A stretch of DNA of 64,000 nt from Scatosoma sp045644545 (lineage in GTDB: Bacteria > Bacillota > Clostridia > Christensenellales > Borkfalkiaceae): the NCBI GenBank assembly GCA_045644545.1, contig JAZRHC010000029.1, positions 85,135 through 149,134 of the forward strand. The letters run 5' to 3'. Position 1 is the stretch's first letter; every line of letters starts with the position of its first letter. Of the stretch, positions 24,369 through 33,303 are shown piece by piece. The notes beneath the pieces were generated by a model. The model saw only the letters and a program-made list of their open reading frames with translations, made no database searches and was not told the DNA's origin. Both the position numbers and the translations under genes were made by a program.

Positions 24369-26804
24369 ATGAAAGTAAAGGAGTTTTCCTCGGCAGAGGC
24401 GAAAGAGCTTATCAAGGGTAAGCTTTCCCGCTATTTTGGCATTGCGCCTTCCGAAGCGAAAAAGGAACAGTTGTACAAAGCGGTGGTTATGAGTATTCGC
24501 GATATTATGCTTGAAAAACGGCATAATTTCCACACCGTCACCAAAGCCGCGAAAGCAAAGAAAGTATATTATCTTTGTATGGAATTTTTAATGGGGCGTT
24601 CGCTGAAAAACAGCGTATATAACCTTGGCCTTGGCGAAGCCTTCGAGGCGGCGCTTCAAGAATACGATACCTCGTTGAACGATCTTTACGAGCTCGAACC
24701 CGACGCAGGGCTCGGAAACGGCGGACTTGGGCGTTTGGCGGCGTGCTTTTTGGACGCGCTCGCAACGGGCGACTATCCCGCGATGGGCTTTTCCATTCGC
24801 TACGATTACGGCTTGTTTAAGCAGAAGATCGTCGAAGGCTGGCAGACGGAGCTTCCCGACGTTTGGCTTCCCGGCGGCGAAGTTTGGCTTACGCAGAGAA
24901 GCGATAAGATTTTTACCGTAAAATTCGACGGTTATATTGAAGAAAAGTGGACGGAGCACGGCTTGGAAACGGTTTACCGCGACGCAAAGGAAGTGCAAGC
25001 GGTCGCTTACGATATGATGGTTTCGGGCTACGATAGTCAGGCGGTTTCCGTTCTTCGGCTTTGGAAAGCGAGAAGCGTTCAAAATTTCGATATGAAGTTA
25101 TTCTCGCAAGGCGATTACAGCGCGGTTATGCAAGAAGATAACGCGGCGGAATTGATTTCCAAGGTCCTTTATCCTGCCGATAATCATTTGGAAGGGAAGT
25201 CGTTGCGCTTGAAACAGCAATATTTCCTCGTTTCTGCGTCCTTGCAAAACATTCTTGCCGATCACAAGAGAAGATACGGTTCGCTTAAATTATTGCCGAA
25301 AATGGCGGCAATCCATTTGAACGACACCCATCCCGCGCTTGCGATCCCCGAACTGATGCGGCTTTTGATCGACGAAAACGGTATGTCGTGGGAAGAAGCT
25401 TGGGAAATCACGACTTCGGTTTGCGCGTATACCAACCACACGGTTTTGGCGGAAGCGCTCGAAACTTGGCCTGAAAGCTTGATTGCGAGGAAATTGCCGA
25501 GAATTTATACGATTTTAAAAGAAATCAATCGTCGTTTCTGCGACGACCTTTGGGCGAAATTCCCGGGCGATTGGGATAAGATCGCGCGTATGGCGATCAT
25601 TTCTTATAATACCGTTAAAATGGCGAATCTTTCCGTGCACGGCTCGCACAAAGTCAACGGCGTTTCGGGCTTGCACAGCGATATTATCAAAGAGAGTATT
25701 TTTAAAGATTTTTACGATTATACGCCCGAAAAATTCACGAACGTCACGAACGGTATCGCGCACAGACGTTGGCTGAATCAATCGAATCCCGAGCTTTGCG
25801 CGTTGCTCGACGAGTGTATCGGGCAAGGCTACGCAAAAGACGCGTCTAAGCTTGCGGATTTCAAGAAATTCGAAAACGACGACAGCGTGTTAAAACGGCT
25901 TGACGAGATTAAAGCGATCAAAAAGCAACAGTTTGCGGACTTTGCCTATAAAAAGCAAGGCGTGATTATCGATCCGAATACCATTTTCGACGTACAGGCA
26001 AAGAGAATGCACGAATACAAGCGCCAGCTTCTCAACGTGTTGCATATTATCACCGATTATTTGATTCTCAAAAAGAATCCCGACGCGCCCGTTCAACCGA
26101 AAACGTATATTTTCGCGGCGAAAGCGGCGGCAGGGTATTATATGGCGAAAAAGATCATCAAATTGATCTGCTATCTTGCCGAAGATATTAAAAAGAATCC
26201 GAAAATTAACGAAAAACTCAACGTCGTGTATATGGAAGATTACAATGTTACGATGTCTGAAATGCTGATGCCTGCTTCGGAAATTTCCGAACAGATCTCT
26301 TTGGCGGGCAAAGAAGCCAGCGGCACGGGCAATATGAAGTTTATGATCAACGGCGCGTTGACGATCGGTACTTTGGACGGCGCGAACGTGGAAATGAGCG
26401 AAAAAGTCGGAAAGAATAATATCTATATTTTCGGCTTGAAAGCCGACGAGGTTGCGGAAATTTGGAGAAACGGCTATTCTTCAAGCGTTTATTATAACGG
26501 CGATTCAATGCTCAGAAAGGTTATCGAAGCCTTGATCGTCGGGTTTAACGGCGAATCCTTCGCCGAAATCGCAAACTATTTGTTGACGGGCTCGCCGATC
26601 GCCGATCCGTATATGTGTATGGCGGATTACGAATCGTATTTATCCACGCAAAATAAGATGTCTAAGCTGTACGCTACCGACAAGCGGCTTTGGAATCAAA
26701 AAGCGCTTCGCAATATCGCGGCGGCAGGATTCTTTGCCGCAGACAGAAGTATCGCGGAATATGCGGAAAATATCTGGAATCTTAAACCGTTGCATAGCAA
26801 ATAA
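24369..26804 (+). CDS. glgP: Glycogen/starch phosphorylase
   Basis: An 811-residue GT35 enzyme releasing glucose-1-phosphate from glycogen. The start follows AGGAG by 12 bp. It has YLCMEFLMGRSL near residue 59, the segment LPDVWLPGGEVW, IHLNDTHPALA and the PLP-lysine motif EASGTGNMKFMINGALT, with Lys in NMKFM. Placement in the same operon as the synthetic enzymes lets storage and mobilisation be expressed together. A strong hairpin follows at 26825. Confidence 0.97.
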   Translation: MKVKEFSSAEAKELIKGKLSRYFGIAPSEAKKEQLYKAVVMSIRDIMLEKRHNFHTVTKAAKAKKVYYLCMEFLMGRSLKNSVYNLGLGEAFEAALQEYDTSLNDLYELEPDAGLGNGGLGRLAACFLDALATGDYPAMGFSIRYDYGLFKQKIVEGWQTELPDVWLPGGEVWLTQRSDKIFTVKFDGYIEEKWTEHGLETVYRDAKEVQAVAYDMMVSGYDSQAVSVLRLWKARSVQNFDMKLFSQGDYSAVMQEDNAAELISKVLYPADNHLEGKSLRLKQQYFLVSASLQNILADHKRRYGSLKLLPKMAAIHLNDTHPALAIPELMRLLIDENGMSWEEAWEITTSVCAYTNHTVLAEALETWPESLIARKLPRIYTILKEINRRFCDDLWAKFPGDWDKIARMAIISYNTVKMANLSVHGSHKVNGVSGLHSDIIKESIFKDFYDYTPEKFTNVTNGIAHRRWLNQSNPELCALLDECIGQGYAKDASKLADFKKFENDDSVLKRLDEIKAIKKQQFADFAYKKQGVIIDPNTIFDVQAKRMHEYKRQLLNVLHIITDYLILKKNPDAPVQPKTYIFAAKAAAGYYMAKKIIKLICYLAEDIKKNPKINEKLNVVYMEDYNVTMSEMLMPASEISEQISLAGKEASGTGNMKFMINGALTIGTLDGANVEMSEKVGKNNIYIFGLKADEVAEIWRNGYSSSVYYNGDSMLRKVIEALIVGFNGESFAEIANYLLTGSPIADPYMCMADYESYLSTQNKMSKLYATDKRLWNQKALRNIAAAGFFAADRSIAEYAENIWNLKPLHSK

Positions 26805-26824
26805 TTAACTAAAAACAATCGTGC

Positions 26825-26859
26825 GCAAAAAGCTGTAAAGTTTCTTTACGGCTTTTTGC
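26825..26859 (+). terminator. Hairpin after glgP
   Basis: A 16-bp stem (26825-26840 with 26844-26859) with a 3-base loop; the right arm includes five Ts but no T tract follows. It may end the glg transcript partially and lower expression of the next gene. Confidence 0.6.
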
Positions 26860-26905
26860 CGAATATAAGACTTTTTTACAAAAAACACCAAAAATGGAAA
26901 CGACT

Positions 26906-28765
26906 ATGAATTTTTATTACGATCCTTTAAATCGCCTTTGCAAAAGCGTGACGGGCGCTTGTGCCGCAAGCGAAGAACTTCAATTGAATATTTTTTTCTT
27001 AAAAGGGGAGGCGCGGGAAGATTTTTTCGAACAAGATTGCCTCGCCCCAAATCAAAACGCTTATTTATTGCTCTGCAAAGACGGAGAATCCAAAACGGCG
27101 TATCCTATGACGAAAACGGCTTACGGCTGGAATATTTCCTTAAAAATAAATCAAACGGGGCTGTATTATTATAATTTTTCCTTTGAAAACGGCGGATTCA
27201 TCAACCGAAACTACCGCCATACGGGAGAATACGCCGAATACGACGGAAACAATTTTTTGCTCACCGTATACGCGAAAAGCTATAAAACGCCCGAATGGTT
27301 TAAAGGCGGCGTGATGTATCAAATATTTCCCGACCGTTTTTGTCGGCAAGGAACTATGCCAGACATAAAAGGAAGGATTTTCCGCGAAGATTGGGGTGGA
27401 TTGCCCAGCTATCGTCCGAATGAGCACGGAAAAGTTTTAAATAACGACTTTTTCGGCGGGAATTTTAAAGGCGTTCAAAGCAAATTGCCGTATTTAAAAG
27501 AACTCGGCGTTACGGCGATCTATTTTAATCCCGTATTCGAAGCGGCGTCCAACCACCGTTACGATACTTCCGATTATATGAAAATAGACCCTGCCTTGGG
27601 CTGCAAAGAAGATTTTGAAGAACTCGTCAAAGCCGCGGAAAATCAAGGGATTCGCGTGATTTTAGACGGCGTTTTCAACCATACGGGCGACGATAGCGTG
27701 TATTTCAATAAATACGGCAAGTATCCGTCCTTAGGCGCGTATCAATCCAAGGATTCGCCGTATTATACTTGGTACGATTTTCAGGAGTTTCCGAACCGTT
27801 ATTCGAGTTGGTGGGGAATCGATATTCTGCCCGAGCTCAACGAAGCTTCGGAAGAATATCAGAATTTCATTTTCGGAGACGACGGCGTACTCAAAAACTG
27901 GCTAAATTCGGGAATTGGCGGTTATCGGTTGGACGTGGCGGACGAATTACCCGATTTCTTCCTTAAAAAATTGCGGAAAGCCGTAAAAGATAAGGACAAA
28001 AACGCCATTATTATCGGGGAAGTATGGGAGGACGCGTCCGATAAGATCGCGTATTCCAAGCGGCGCGAATACCTGCAAGGCTATGAATTAGACAGCGTTA
28101 TGAATTATCCGCTGAAAGACGCGATCATTCATTACGTAACCACGGAAAATACCCGCGAGCTTTCCCGTACCATTCGGCTTTTACTCGATCATTATCCCAA
28201 ACAGACGGTCGATTGCCTTATGAATATTCTCGGTACGCACGACACGCCGCGCATTTTAACCGTGTTAGGCGGAAAAATCTGCTATAATAAAGACGAAATG
28301 GCTTCAAAAAAGGCTTTATTAGGCGAAAAAGAAAGGAAAAACGCCATCAAAAAGCTGAAAATGGCGGCGCTTTTACAGTTTACCTTGCCAGGCGTTCCTT
28401 GCGTATATTACGGCGACGAAAACGGTATGGAAGGACATATCGATCCGTTTTGCAGAAAATGTTTTGATTGGGAGAATTTAAATAAAGACTTGATTGCTTA
28501 TTATCAAAAGCTTGGAGAATTGCGCGCGCGGTTTAAAAATATCTTCAAAAAAGGAACGTTTAAAGAAATTATTTCTAAAAACGGATTGATTTTATATAAG
28601 CGCACGGAGAAAAATAAAAGCGTATACGTATTCGTAAATAATTCCAACGAATCCAAGCTGTTGCAATTTGAAGGAAAATTCAAAGAATATTTATCGGAAA
28701 ATATTTTTGAAAATAAATTTGAAATAAAACCGTACGGATACGGAATTTTTTCAAAAATCAATTAA
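26906..28765 (+). CDS. GH13 glycosidase, pullulanase/neopullulanase-like
   Basis: A 619-residue alpha-amylase family enzyme, without signal peptide, so probably an intracellular debranching or maltodextrin-cleaving enzyme. An N-terminal beta domain (about 1-125) precedes the barrel, which begins MYQIFPDRFCR. Conserved regions are DGVFNHTGDD, GYRLDVADELP (nucleophile Asp), IIGEVWED (acid Glu) and ILGTHDTPRI. An in-frame ATG at 26894 is an alternative start; neither has a good ribosome binding site. It follows glgP by about 100 bp and fits glycogen degradation. Precise bond specificity cannot be read. Confidence 0.9.
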   Translation: MNFYYDPLNRLCKSVTGACAASEELQLNIFFLKGEAREDFFEQDCLAPNQNAYLLLCKDGESKTAYPMTKTAYGWNISLKINQTGLYYYNFSFENGGFINRNYRHTGEYAEYDGNNFLLTVYAKSYKTPEWFKGGVMYQIFPDRFCRQGTMPDIKGRIFREDWGGLPSYRPNEHGKVLNNDFFGGNFKGVQSKLPYLKELGVTAIYFNPVFEAASNHRYDTSDYMKIDPALGCKEDFEELVKAAENQGIRVILDGVFNHTGDDSVYFNKYGKYPSLGAYQSKDSPYYTWYDFQEFPNRYSSWWGIDILPELNEASEEYQNFIFGDDGVLKNWLNSGIGGYRLDVADELPDFFLKKLRKAVKDKDKNAIIIGEVWEDASDKIAYSKRREYLQGYELDSVMNYPLKDAIIHYVTTENTRELSRTIRLLLDHYPKQTVDCLMNILGTHDTPRILTVLGGKICYNKDEMASKKALLGEKERKNAIKKLKMAALLQFTLPGVPCVYYGDENGMEGHIDPFCRKCFDWENLNKDLIAYYQKLGELRARFKNIFKKGTFKEIISKNGLILYKRTEKNKSVYVFVNNSNESKLLQFEGKFKEYLSENIFENKFEIKPYGYGIFSKIN

Positions 28766-29048
28766 AAGCTGAATTTTAAAATTAGAAACGCTCCACTTTT
28801 TCCATTTTCTATGCTTATGTTTTCGTAAAAGCTGCATTTTACGAATAGTTTTAAGTATTTTCCTCTCGAATACTTAATTGAGAAAAGAAAGAAAACCGCT
28901 CTTCCCTATCGAGCGGGAATCTCTTTAAAATCAAGGGATTGCGCGTTTTTTGAAAAAATTGTTGCGGCGAAAATTTTCTTTTTATGTATAAAATAGGGAA
29001 ATTTTTTGAAAAATCCCCTTCAACTTTTCGGAAAATCCGTCCGTTTTA
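28766..29048. other. Intergenic region with three consecutive hairpins
   Basis: No gene seen. Three adjacent inverted repeats occur: 28822-28830 with 28837-28845, 28851-28859 with 28869-28877, and 28896-28901 with 28911-28916. The third is a GC-rich stem without a T tract. The remainder is AT-rich and leads into the recombinase promoter. It could be the 3' untranslated region of the GH13 gene or a small RNA. Confidence 0.4.
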
Positions 29049-29077
29049 TTGACAGAATATAAAATTTGCTGTACAAT
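29049..29077 (+). promoter_or_regulatory. Consensus promoter directly abutting the recombinase start
   Basis: TTGACA (29049-29054), 17-bp spacer, TACAAT (29072-29077). Only 6 bp separate the -10 box from the ATG at 29084, so the transcript should begin at or next to the start codon. Confidence 0.8.
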
Positions 29078-29083
29078 AATAGT

Positions 29084-30148
29084 ATGAAAAACGAAAACTA
29101 CTATACCAAACGTAATATTCAGGACATTGATAAGATCGCGGAACTTTTGGAAGAACTCCCCCCTTTCTGCGAGGATTATTTTTTGGGAATCGAAACGAGA
29201 ACGAGTTGCCAAACCCGTTTAAAATACGCCTACGATCTGCGTATTTTCTTTGATTTTCTCTGTAAACGAAAGCATAAAAATAAAACCGTTCTCGATTTAA
29301 CGCTGGAAGATCTTGAAGCCATTTCGCATCACGATATCGAATTCTTTTTAAGCTATCTCTCCCACTATCGCTTTAAAGACAAAAGTTTATCTTGCGACGA
29401 ACGCGCAAAAGCGCGGAAGCTTTCCGCCGTCCGCGCTATGTTCAAGTATTTTTTTAGTAAAGGTATGATTGAAGTGGATAACTCGGCGAAAGTTTCCACG
29501 CCGAAACTGCACGATAAGGAAATTATCCGTTTGGAAGCGCAAGAGGTTTCCAAGCTGATCGACGTCACGGAATCGGGGCAAGGGCTTTCCCCTCACGCCG
29601 CAAGTTATCATTCGAAAACGAAAATCCGCGACACGGCGATCGTCACCCTCTTTTTAGGTACGGGAATCCGTATTAGCGAATTAGTCGGGTTAGATAACGA
29701 CAGCTTTGATTTTTCCGAAAATTCCTTCGTCGTGACGCGCAAAGGCGGCAATCACGCAATTTTATACTTTTCCGACGAAGTAAAATACGCTTTACAGGAA
29801 TATATCGTTGAAAAAAACAACGACCCGAAAACGCCGCAAGGCGAGAACGCTTTCTTTTTATCCTTACAGCATAAACGCATCAACGTGCGCTCGGTCGAGC
29901 TCCTCGTTAAAAAATATAGCAAGATCGTTTCCCCTTTAAAGAAAATCACTCCTCATAAGTTGAGGAGCACTTACGGCACGCGCCTTTATAATGAAACGGG
30001 CGATATTTATATCGTCGCCGACGTACTTGGACACCGCGACGTAAACACGACGAAAAAGCACTATGCCGCGATCACCGAAGACAATCGAAGAAAGGTTGCA
30101 AACGCCGTGAAATTGCGCATTGAAAAAGAAGATAACGGGGAAGTTTAA
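29084..30148 (+). CDS. Tyrosine recombinase (XerC/XerD-like)
   Basis: A 354-residue site-specific recombinase. An N-terminal SAM-like DNA-binding domain is followed by the catalytic domain with Arg in GTGIRISEL, Lys in TRKGGN, HKLR, LGHRD and the nucleophile Tyr in KKHYAAI, so all active-site residues are present. No attachment sites or phage genes are nearby and it is next to lexA, so a housekeeping chromosome-resolution or relative role is more likely than an integrase. The ATG at 29084 has no Shine-Dalgarno and lies at the predicted transcription start, suggesting leaderless mRNA. A terminator overlaps the stop codon. Confidence 0.9.
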   Translation: MKNENYYTKRNIQDIDKIAELLEELPPFCEDYFLGIETRTSCQTRLKYAYDLRIFFDFLCKRKHKNKTVLDLTLEDLEAISHHDIEFFLSYLSHYRFKDKSLSCDERAKARKLSAVRAMFKYFFSKGMIEVDNSAKVSTPKLHDKEIIRLEAQEVSKLIDVTESGQGLSPHAASYHSKTKIRDTAIVTLFLGTGIRISELVGLDNDSFDFSENSFVVTRKGGNHAILYFSDEVKYALQEYIVEKNNDPKTPQGENAFFLSLQHKRINVRSVELLVKKYSKIVSPLKKITPHKLRSTYGTRLYNETGDIYIVADVLGHRDVNTTKKHYAAITEDNRRKVANAVKLRIEKEDNGEV

Positions 30149-30161
30149 TTCCCCGTTTTTT
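30134..30161 (+). terminator. Terminator overlapping recombinase stop codon
   Basis: Stem AACGGGGAA (30134-30142) with TTCCCCGTT (30149-30157), followed by Ts to 30161; the stop codon TAA is in the loop. Confidence 0.85.
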
Positions 30162-30169
30162 ACGGCTAA

Positions 30170-30361
30170 TTACGTTTCTTCGTATTCATTAGGATTCGTA
30201 TAAATTTTATCGATTTTAATCGACGCCACGTCCTGCACTTCGATACATTTACCGCAATTATCGCAAACTTTATTCGGATCGAGATCGCAAATCTCGCATT
30301 CTAAACAACCGATACACTCCCTATCGTATAAAACGCAAGGATCTCCTAATTTTCTTTCCAT
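30170..30361 (-). CDS. Small cysteine-rich protein, unknown function
   Basis: A 63-residue acidic protein with eight cysteines: Cys9, 16, 19, 22, 25, 33, 36 and 39, arranged as CIGCLECEIC and CDNCGKC. This could bind zinc or an iron-sulfur cluster; I do not recognise the family. Support for a real gene is a GGAGG 10 bp upstream of the ATG and a sigma-A promoter. It is divergent from lexA and its promoter region lies next to the predicted LexA site, so SOS control is possible. Confidence 0.75.
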   Translation of the reverse strand: MERKLGDPCVLYDRECIGCLECEICDLDPNKVCDNCGKCIEVQDVASIKIDKIYTNPNEYEET

Positions 30362-30390
30362 AGCACTACGCCTCCACTTTCTTCTCTTCT

Positions 30391-30418
30391 ATTATAACAG
30401 AAAATTTAAAAAAATCAA
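30391..30418 (-). promoter_or_regulatory. Promoter of the small Cys-rich gene
   Basis: On the minus strand TTGATT (30418-30413), 16-bp spacer, TATAAT (30396-30391). Confidence 0.7.
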
Positions 30419-30429
30419 GCAAATATTGT

Positions 30430-30441
30430 AAACATTTGTTT
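30430..30441. promoter_or_regulatory. Candidate LexA operator (SOS box)
   Basis: The inverted repeat AAACATTTGTTT resembles the Firmicute SOS box GAACNNNNGTTC with the outer G/C replaced by A/T. It overlaps the lexA -35 box and lies 12 bp from the -35 box of the divergent gene, the position expected for autorepression. Confidence 0.55.
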
Positions 30442-30468
30442 GCCTTTTCAAAAAAAGTATGTTATAAT
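30440..30468 (+). promoter_or_regulatory. Promoter of lexA
   Basis: TTGCCT (30440-30445), 17-bp spacer, TATAAT (30463-30468). Confidence 0.75.
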
Positions 30469-30501
30469 AGTTATGTAAATACAATTTGGGGGGCGATTTT
30501 T

Positions 30502-31098
30502 ATGATTCGCGAAGAAAAACTTATTAAGGTTATGGATTATATCCGCAAATTTACGGAAGAAAACGGTTATACCCCTTCCGTGCGTGAAATCGGCAAAGAA
30601 TGCGGGATCAAATCCACTGCCACCGTGCATAGCTATATTGAAAAATTGCAAACGAAAGGCTATCTTTCCAAAACGGACAATAAAAAGCGGGCGGTTACGA
30701 TCGGCAAAGGCACGGGCGTTTCTATTCCTTTGATCGGTACGGTAACGGCAGGTCAGCCTATTTTCGCTTATGAAAACTACGAGGATTATTATACCTTCCC
30801 TCAAGGCGAATTTAAAGGCGATAATCTTTTTATGCTTCGCGTTCAAGGCACTTCGATGATCGACGCGGGCATCTTCGACGGCGATAAAATCGTCGTCAGA
30901 AGGCAAGAAACCGCGGAAAACGGCGAAATCGTCGTCGCGCTCGTCGAGGATTCGGCGACCGTGAAAAGATTTTATAGAAGAAACGGACAAATCGTCTTGC
31001 ACCCCGAAAACGAGCAATTATCCGATATGATCTTTGCCCCCGAAGAAGTTCGTATTCTCGGAAAAGTTATCGGTTTAATGCGTAATTATCGCTCCTAA
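30502..31098 (+). CDS. lexA: LexA repressor
   Basis: A 198-residue SOS repressor. The winged-helix N-terminus contains GYTPSVREIGKECGIKSTATV; the self-cleavage site is Ala-Gly in TVTAGQP near residue 84, with the catalytic Ser in QGTSMIDAG and Lys in DSATVKRF, so cleavage after RecA activation should work. The ATG at 30502 is preceded by GGGGGG. It probably represses itself through the operator at 30430. Confidence 0.97.
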   Translation: MIREEKLIKVMDYIRKFTEENGYTPSVREIGKECGIKSTATVHSYIEKLQTKGYLSKTDNKKRAVTIGKGTGVSIPLIGTVTAGQPIFAYENYEDYYTFPQGEFKGDNLFMLRVQGTSMIDAGIFDGDKIVVRRQETAENGEIVVALVEDSATVKRFYRRNGQIVLHPENEQLSDMIFAPEEVRILGKVIGLMRNYRS

Positions 31099-31115
31099 AA
31101 CGCTTATTTTACGTT

Positions 31116-31144
31116 AAAAACCCCGACGGCCGTCGGGGTTTTTA
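31116..31144. terminator. Bidirectional terminator between lexA and rluB
   Basis: A perfect GC-rich palindrome, AAAACCCCGACGG with its complement (31117-31142), with A and T runs on the two sides. It serves convergent lexA and rluB. Confidence 0.9.
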
Positions 31145-31151
31145 TTGTTTC

Positions 31152-31856
31152 TTATAAGCCTTTGAGGTATTCGATTTCGTTTTCTTTCAAAGGGCGACAT
31201 TCCCCTCTATCCAGCCCTGTCAGCTTCAATTGACCGACGCTGATTCGTTTCAAAAACTCCACGTTGCGCCCGATCGCTTCGAACATACGCCGTACTTGCC
31301 TATTTCTGCCTTCGGTGATCGTGACGTGCACTTTCGTATACGCTTTGTTCGTTTCCACGATATGCGCTTTACACTTCTTGGTAAGCACGCCGTCGAGCTC
31401 TACGCCCGAGCGGATAGGATTGAGATCCTTTTCCGTGAGCGTGCCTTCGATTCTCGCCAAATAAGTTTTGGGAATATCGTTTGAGGGGTGCGTTAAACGG
31501 TTTGCCAACTCTCCGTCGTTCGTCAAAATCAACAGCCCTTCCGTCGCATAATCGAGCCGACCGACGGGAAACACTCTCCCAACTCCTTCGGGAAGCAAAT
31601 CGATCACCGTCTTTCTGCCGCGATCGTCCGAAACCGTGCAAACGACCCCCTTCGGCTTATTCATAATATAATATTCTTCTTTCTTTTCTTCGCGAACGAG
31701 TTTTTTTCCGTCGAGAAACACTTCGTCCGTTTCTTCCACCGTCGCGCCCAAAGTTGCCGTAACGCCGTTGATCTGCACTCTGCCCGCCGTAATCATTTCG
31801 TCTGCGCCGCGACGGCTCGCAACGCCCATATCCGCTAAAAATTTGTTGATACGCAT
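31152..31856 (-). CDS. rluB: Pseudouridine synthase, RluB family
   Basis: A 234-residue rRNA pseudouridine synthase acting on 23S rRNA. An N-terminal S4 domain (MRINKFLADMGVASRRGADEM region) is followed by the catalytic domain with PVGRLDYATEGLLILTNDG, which has the catalytic Asp, and EGRNRQVRRMFEAIG. It is the last gene of a minus-strand operon that runs from 36056 through scpA, scpB, ytfI, ytfJ and a carboxypeptidase gene. Confidence 0.94.
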   Translation of the reverse strand: MRINKFLADMGVASRRGADEMITAGRVQINGVTATLGATVEETDEVFLDGKKLVREEKKEEYYIMNKPKGVVCTVSDDRGRKTVIDLLPEGVGRVFPVGRLDYATEGLLILTNDGELANRLTHPSNDIPKTYLARIEGTLTEKDLNPIRSGVELDGVLTKKCKAHIVETNKAYTKVHVTITEGRNRQVRRMFEAIGRNVEFLKRISVGQLKLTGLDRGECRPLKENEIEYLKGL

Positions 31857-31883
31857 AGCTATACCTTCATACTTTCGTTTTCT

Positions 31884-32927
31884 TTATAGTTTATATAAAT
31901 TTCCCGAAAAAAGCAACTGTTTTGAAAGGTATATTTGAAATTGTCCGATTATTTCGTCTTTTTGTTTGTTTGCCGCGCCCCGTACGGCTTTTCTTTTGAT
32001 CTTGATCAATTCTTTTTCTTCTTGCAGCAAAGGATAATAAAATTCGTCTTTTGCAACGCCTTTGACCCTTTTTCCGTTCACGTTGATTTCGATTTGTTCG
32101 TCGGCGCTCAAAAGCCTAGTGTATTCGTAAGCGGCAAACGAGTCGTCGAAAAGCTCTTCCGTCCGTTCGTAGGTTTGGGAACAATTCAAAATTGTGCAAA
32201 CGAGGGTCATTTTTTCTCGACTTGCCGCGGAAACCAAGCATCTTCCCGCTTCTTTCGTATAACCCGTTTTCACGCCGCAACCGCCTTCGTAGCGTTCGAG
32301 CAATTTATTTTTATTTTTCCACGCCCTTGGCTCGTAATATTTCGTCGCGACGATCTCGCGGAATTTTTCGTTTTGCATCGCGAAACAGGCAATATAGCTC
32401 AAATCCCGCGCCGTCGTGTAATGCTCGCGATCGGGCAAGCCGTGCGGATTTACGAAATTCGTCGCAAGCGCGCCCGCTTTTTGCGCCGTTTGATTCATCA
32501 TAGCCGCAAAATTTTCTACGCTCCCGCCAACGCTTAACGCAATTGCCGTCGCCGCGTCGTTCCCCGAACGCAACATCAACCCGTAAAGCAGATCTTTAAG
32601 CGTATAGACCTCGCCTTCCTGCGCGTAAATGGACGAGCCCTCCACGCCGACCGCCTCCTTGGGCATTCGTATTTCTCTCGCCAGATTCTCACATTCCTCG
32701 ATTGCGGTGATTGCCGTTGCAATTTTCGTCGTACTTGCCATCGGCAAGCGAATATCGCCGTTATGCTCGTATAAAACTCGCCTTGAATTGACTTCCATAA
32801 CGCATTCCGCCCGCCCTTCCGTCGCGGCGACGGCGTTGATTTTTTCCACTTCACGATATTTTACGGTAAACGGAAGAAAAGCCGTCGATAACAAGAAAAA
32901 CGGCAGAAATTTCGATACTTTTTTCAC
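31884..32927 (-). CDS. D-alanyl-D-alanine carboxypeptidase (PBP5/DacF family)
   Basis: A 347-residue serine peptidase that trims peptidoglycan stem peptides outside the membrane. A hydrophobic N-terminus (FLPFFLLSTAFLPF) should serve as signal sequence. The active-site motifs are ASTTK (SxxK), SGND (SxN) and KTG in GVKTGYTKEAG. The start is GTG at 32927 with AAAGGA upstream. A second, longer paralogue is at 37634. Linked to ytfJ, it is likely to act in spore cortex or vegetative wall maturation. Confidence 0.92.
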   Translation of the reverse strand: MKKVSKFLPFFLLSTAFLPFTVKYREVEKINAVAATEGRAECVMEVNSRRVLYEHNGDIRLPMASTTKIATAITAIEECENLAREIRMPKEAVGVEGSSIYAQEGEVYTLKDLLYGLMLRSGNDAATAIALSVGGSVENFAAMMNQTAQKAGALATNFVNPHGLPDREHYTTARDLSYIACFAMQNEKFREIVATKYYEPRAWKNKNKLLERYEGGCGVKTGYTKEAGRCLVSAASREKMTLVCTILNCSQTYERTEELFDDSFAAYEYTRLLSADEQIEINVNGKRVKGVAKDEFYYPLLQEEKELIKIKRKAVRGAANKQKDEIIGQFQIYLSKQLLFSGNLYKL

Positions 32928-32931
32928 CGTT

Positions 32932-33303
32932 TTAATCCTTTGCGGTCACGTTTCGAACGATCTCGCTCGCCCGCTCGATCAAGTTGTCGAGAGGTTGATC
33001 GGTAATGTGCATCACGCGGCAAGTCTTTCCGTCGTCGATCAAAAACCCCATCGGTTTCATACTGATCACCGAACCGCTTCCACCTGCAAACGGCATCGAA
33101 TCCATTTCCTTTACGACTTTAATATCGCCGTATTCGCCACCGCCTGCAAGGCTACCCATCGTGACCTTGGAAAAAGGAATCACCTGGAATCCGCTCGCCG
33201 TTGTAAACGGTTTCCCGATTACGGTGTTCACGTCCGCAAGATCGCCGAGCTTAACCACGGAAGTATCTACTAAATTATTGAGCTTTTTGTTTTTTTCTGA
33301 CAT
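32932..33303 (-). CDS. ytfJ: GerW/YtfJ family sporulation protein
   Basis: A 123-residue protein with the YtfJ signatures TVIGKPFTTASGFQVIPFSK, GGGEYGD and GSGSVISMKPMGFL. In Bacillus the family is made in sporulation and affects germination. The start is inside the end of ytfI (34 bp overlap), and the carboxypeptidase gene follows after 4 bp, so the three genes are translated together. Confidence 0.93.
   Translation of the reverse strand: MSEKNKKLNNLVDTSVVKLGDLADVNTVIGKPFTTASGFQVIPFSKVTMGSLAGGGEYGDIKVVKEMDSMPFAGGSGSVISMKPMGFLIDDGKTCRVMHITDQPLDNLIERASEIVRNVTAKD

Noticed and set aside
29084..30148. Tyrosine recombinase as marker of a prophage or integrative element
   Set aside because: No phage, conjugation, excisionase or attachment repeats around it, and neighbours are core genes; a chromosomal Xer-type role is more likely.
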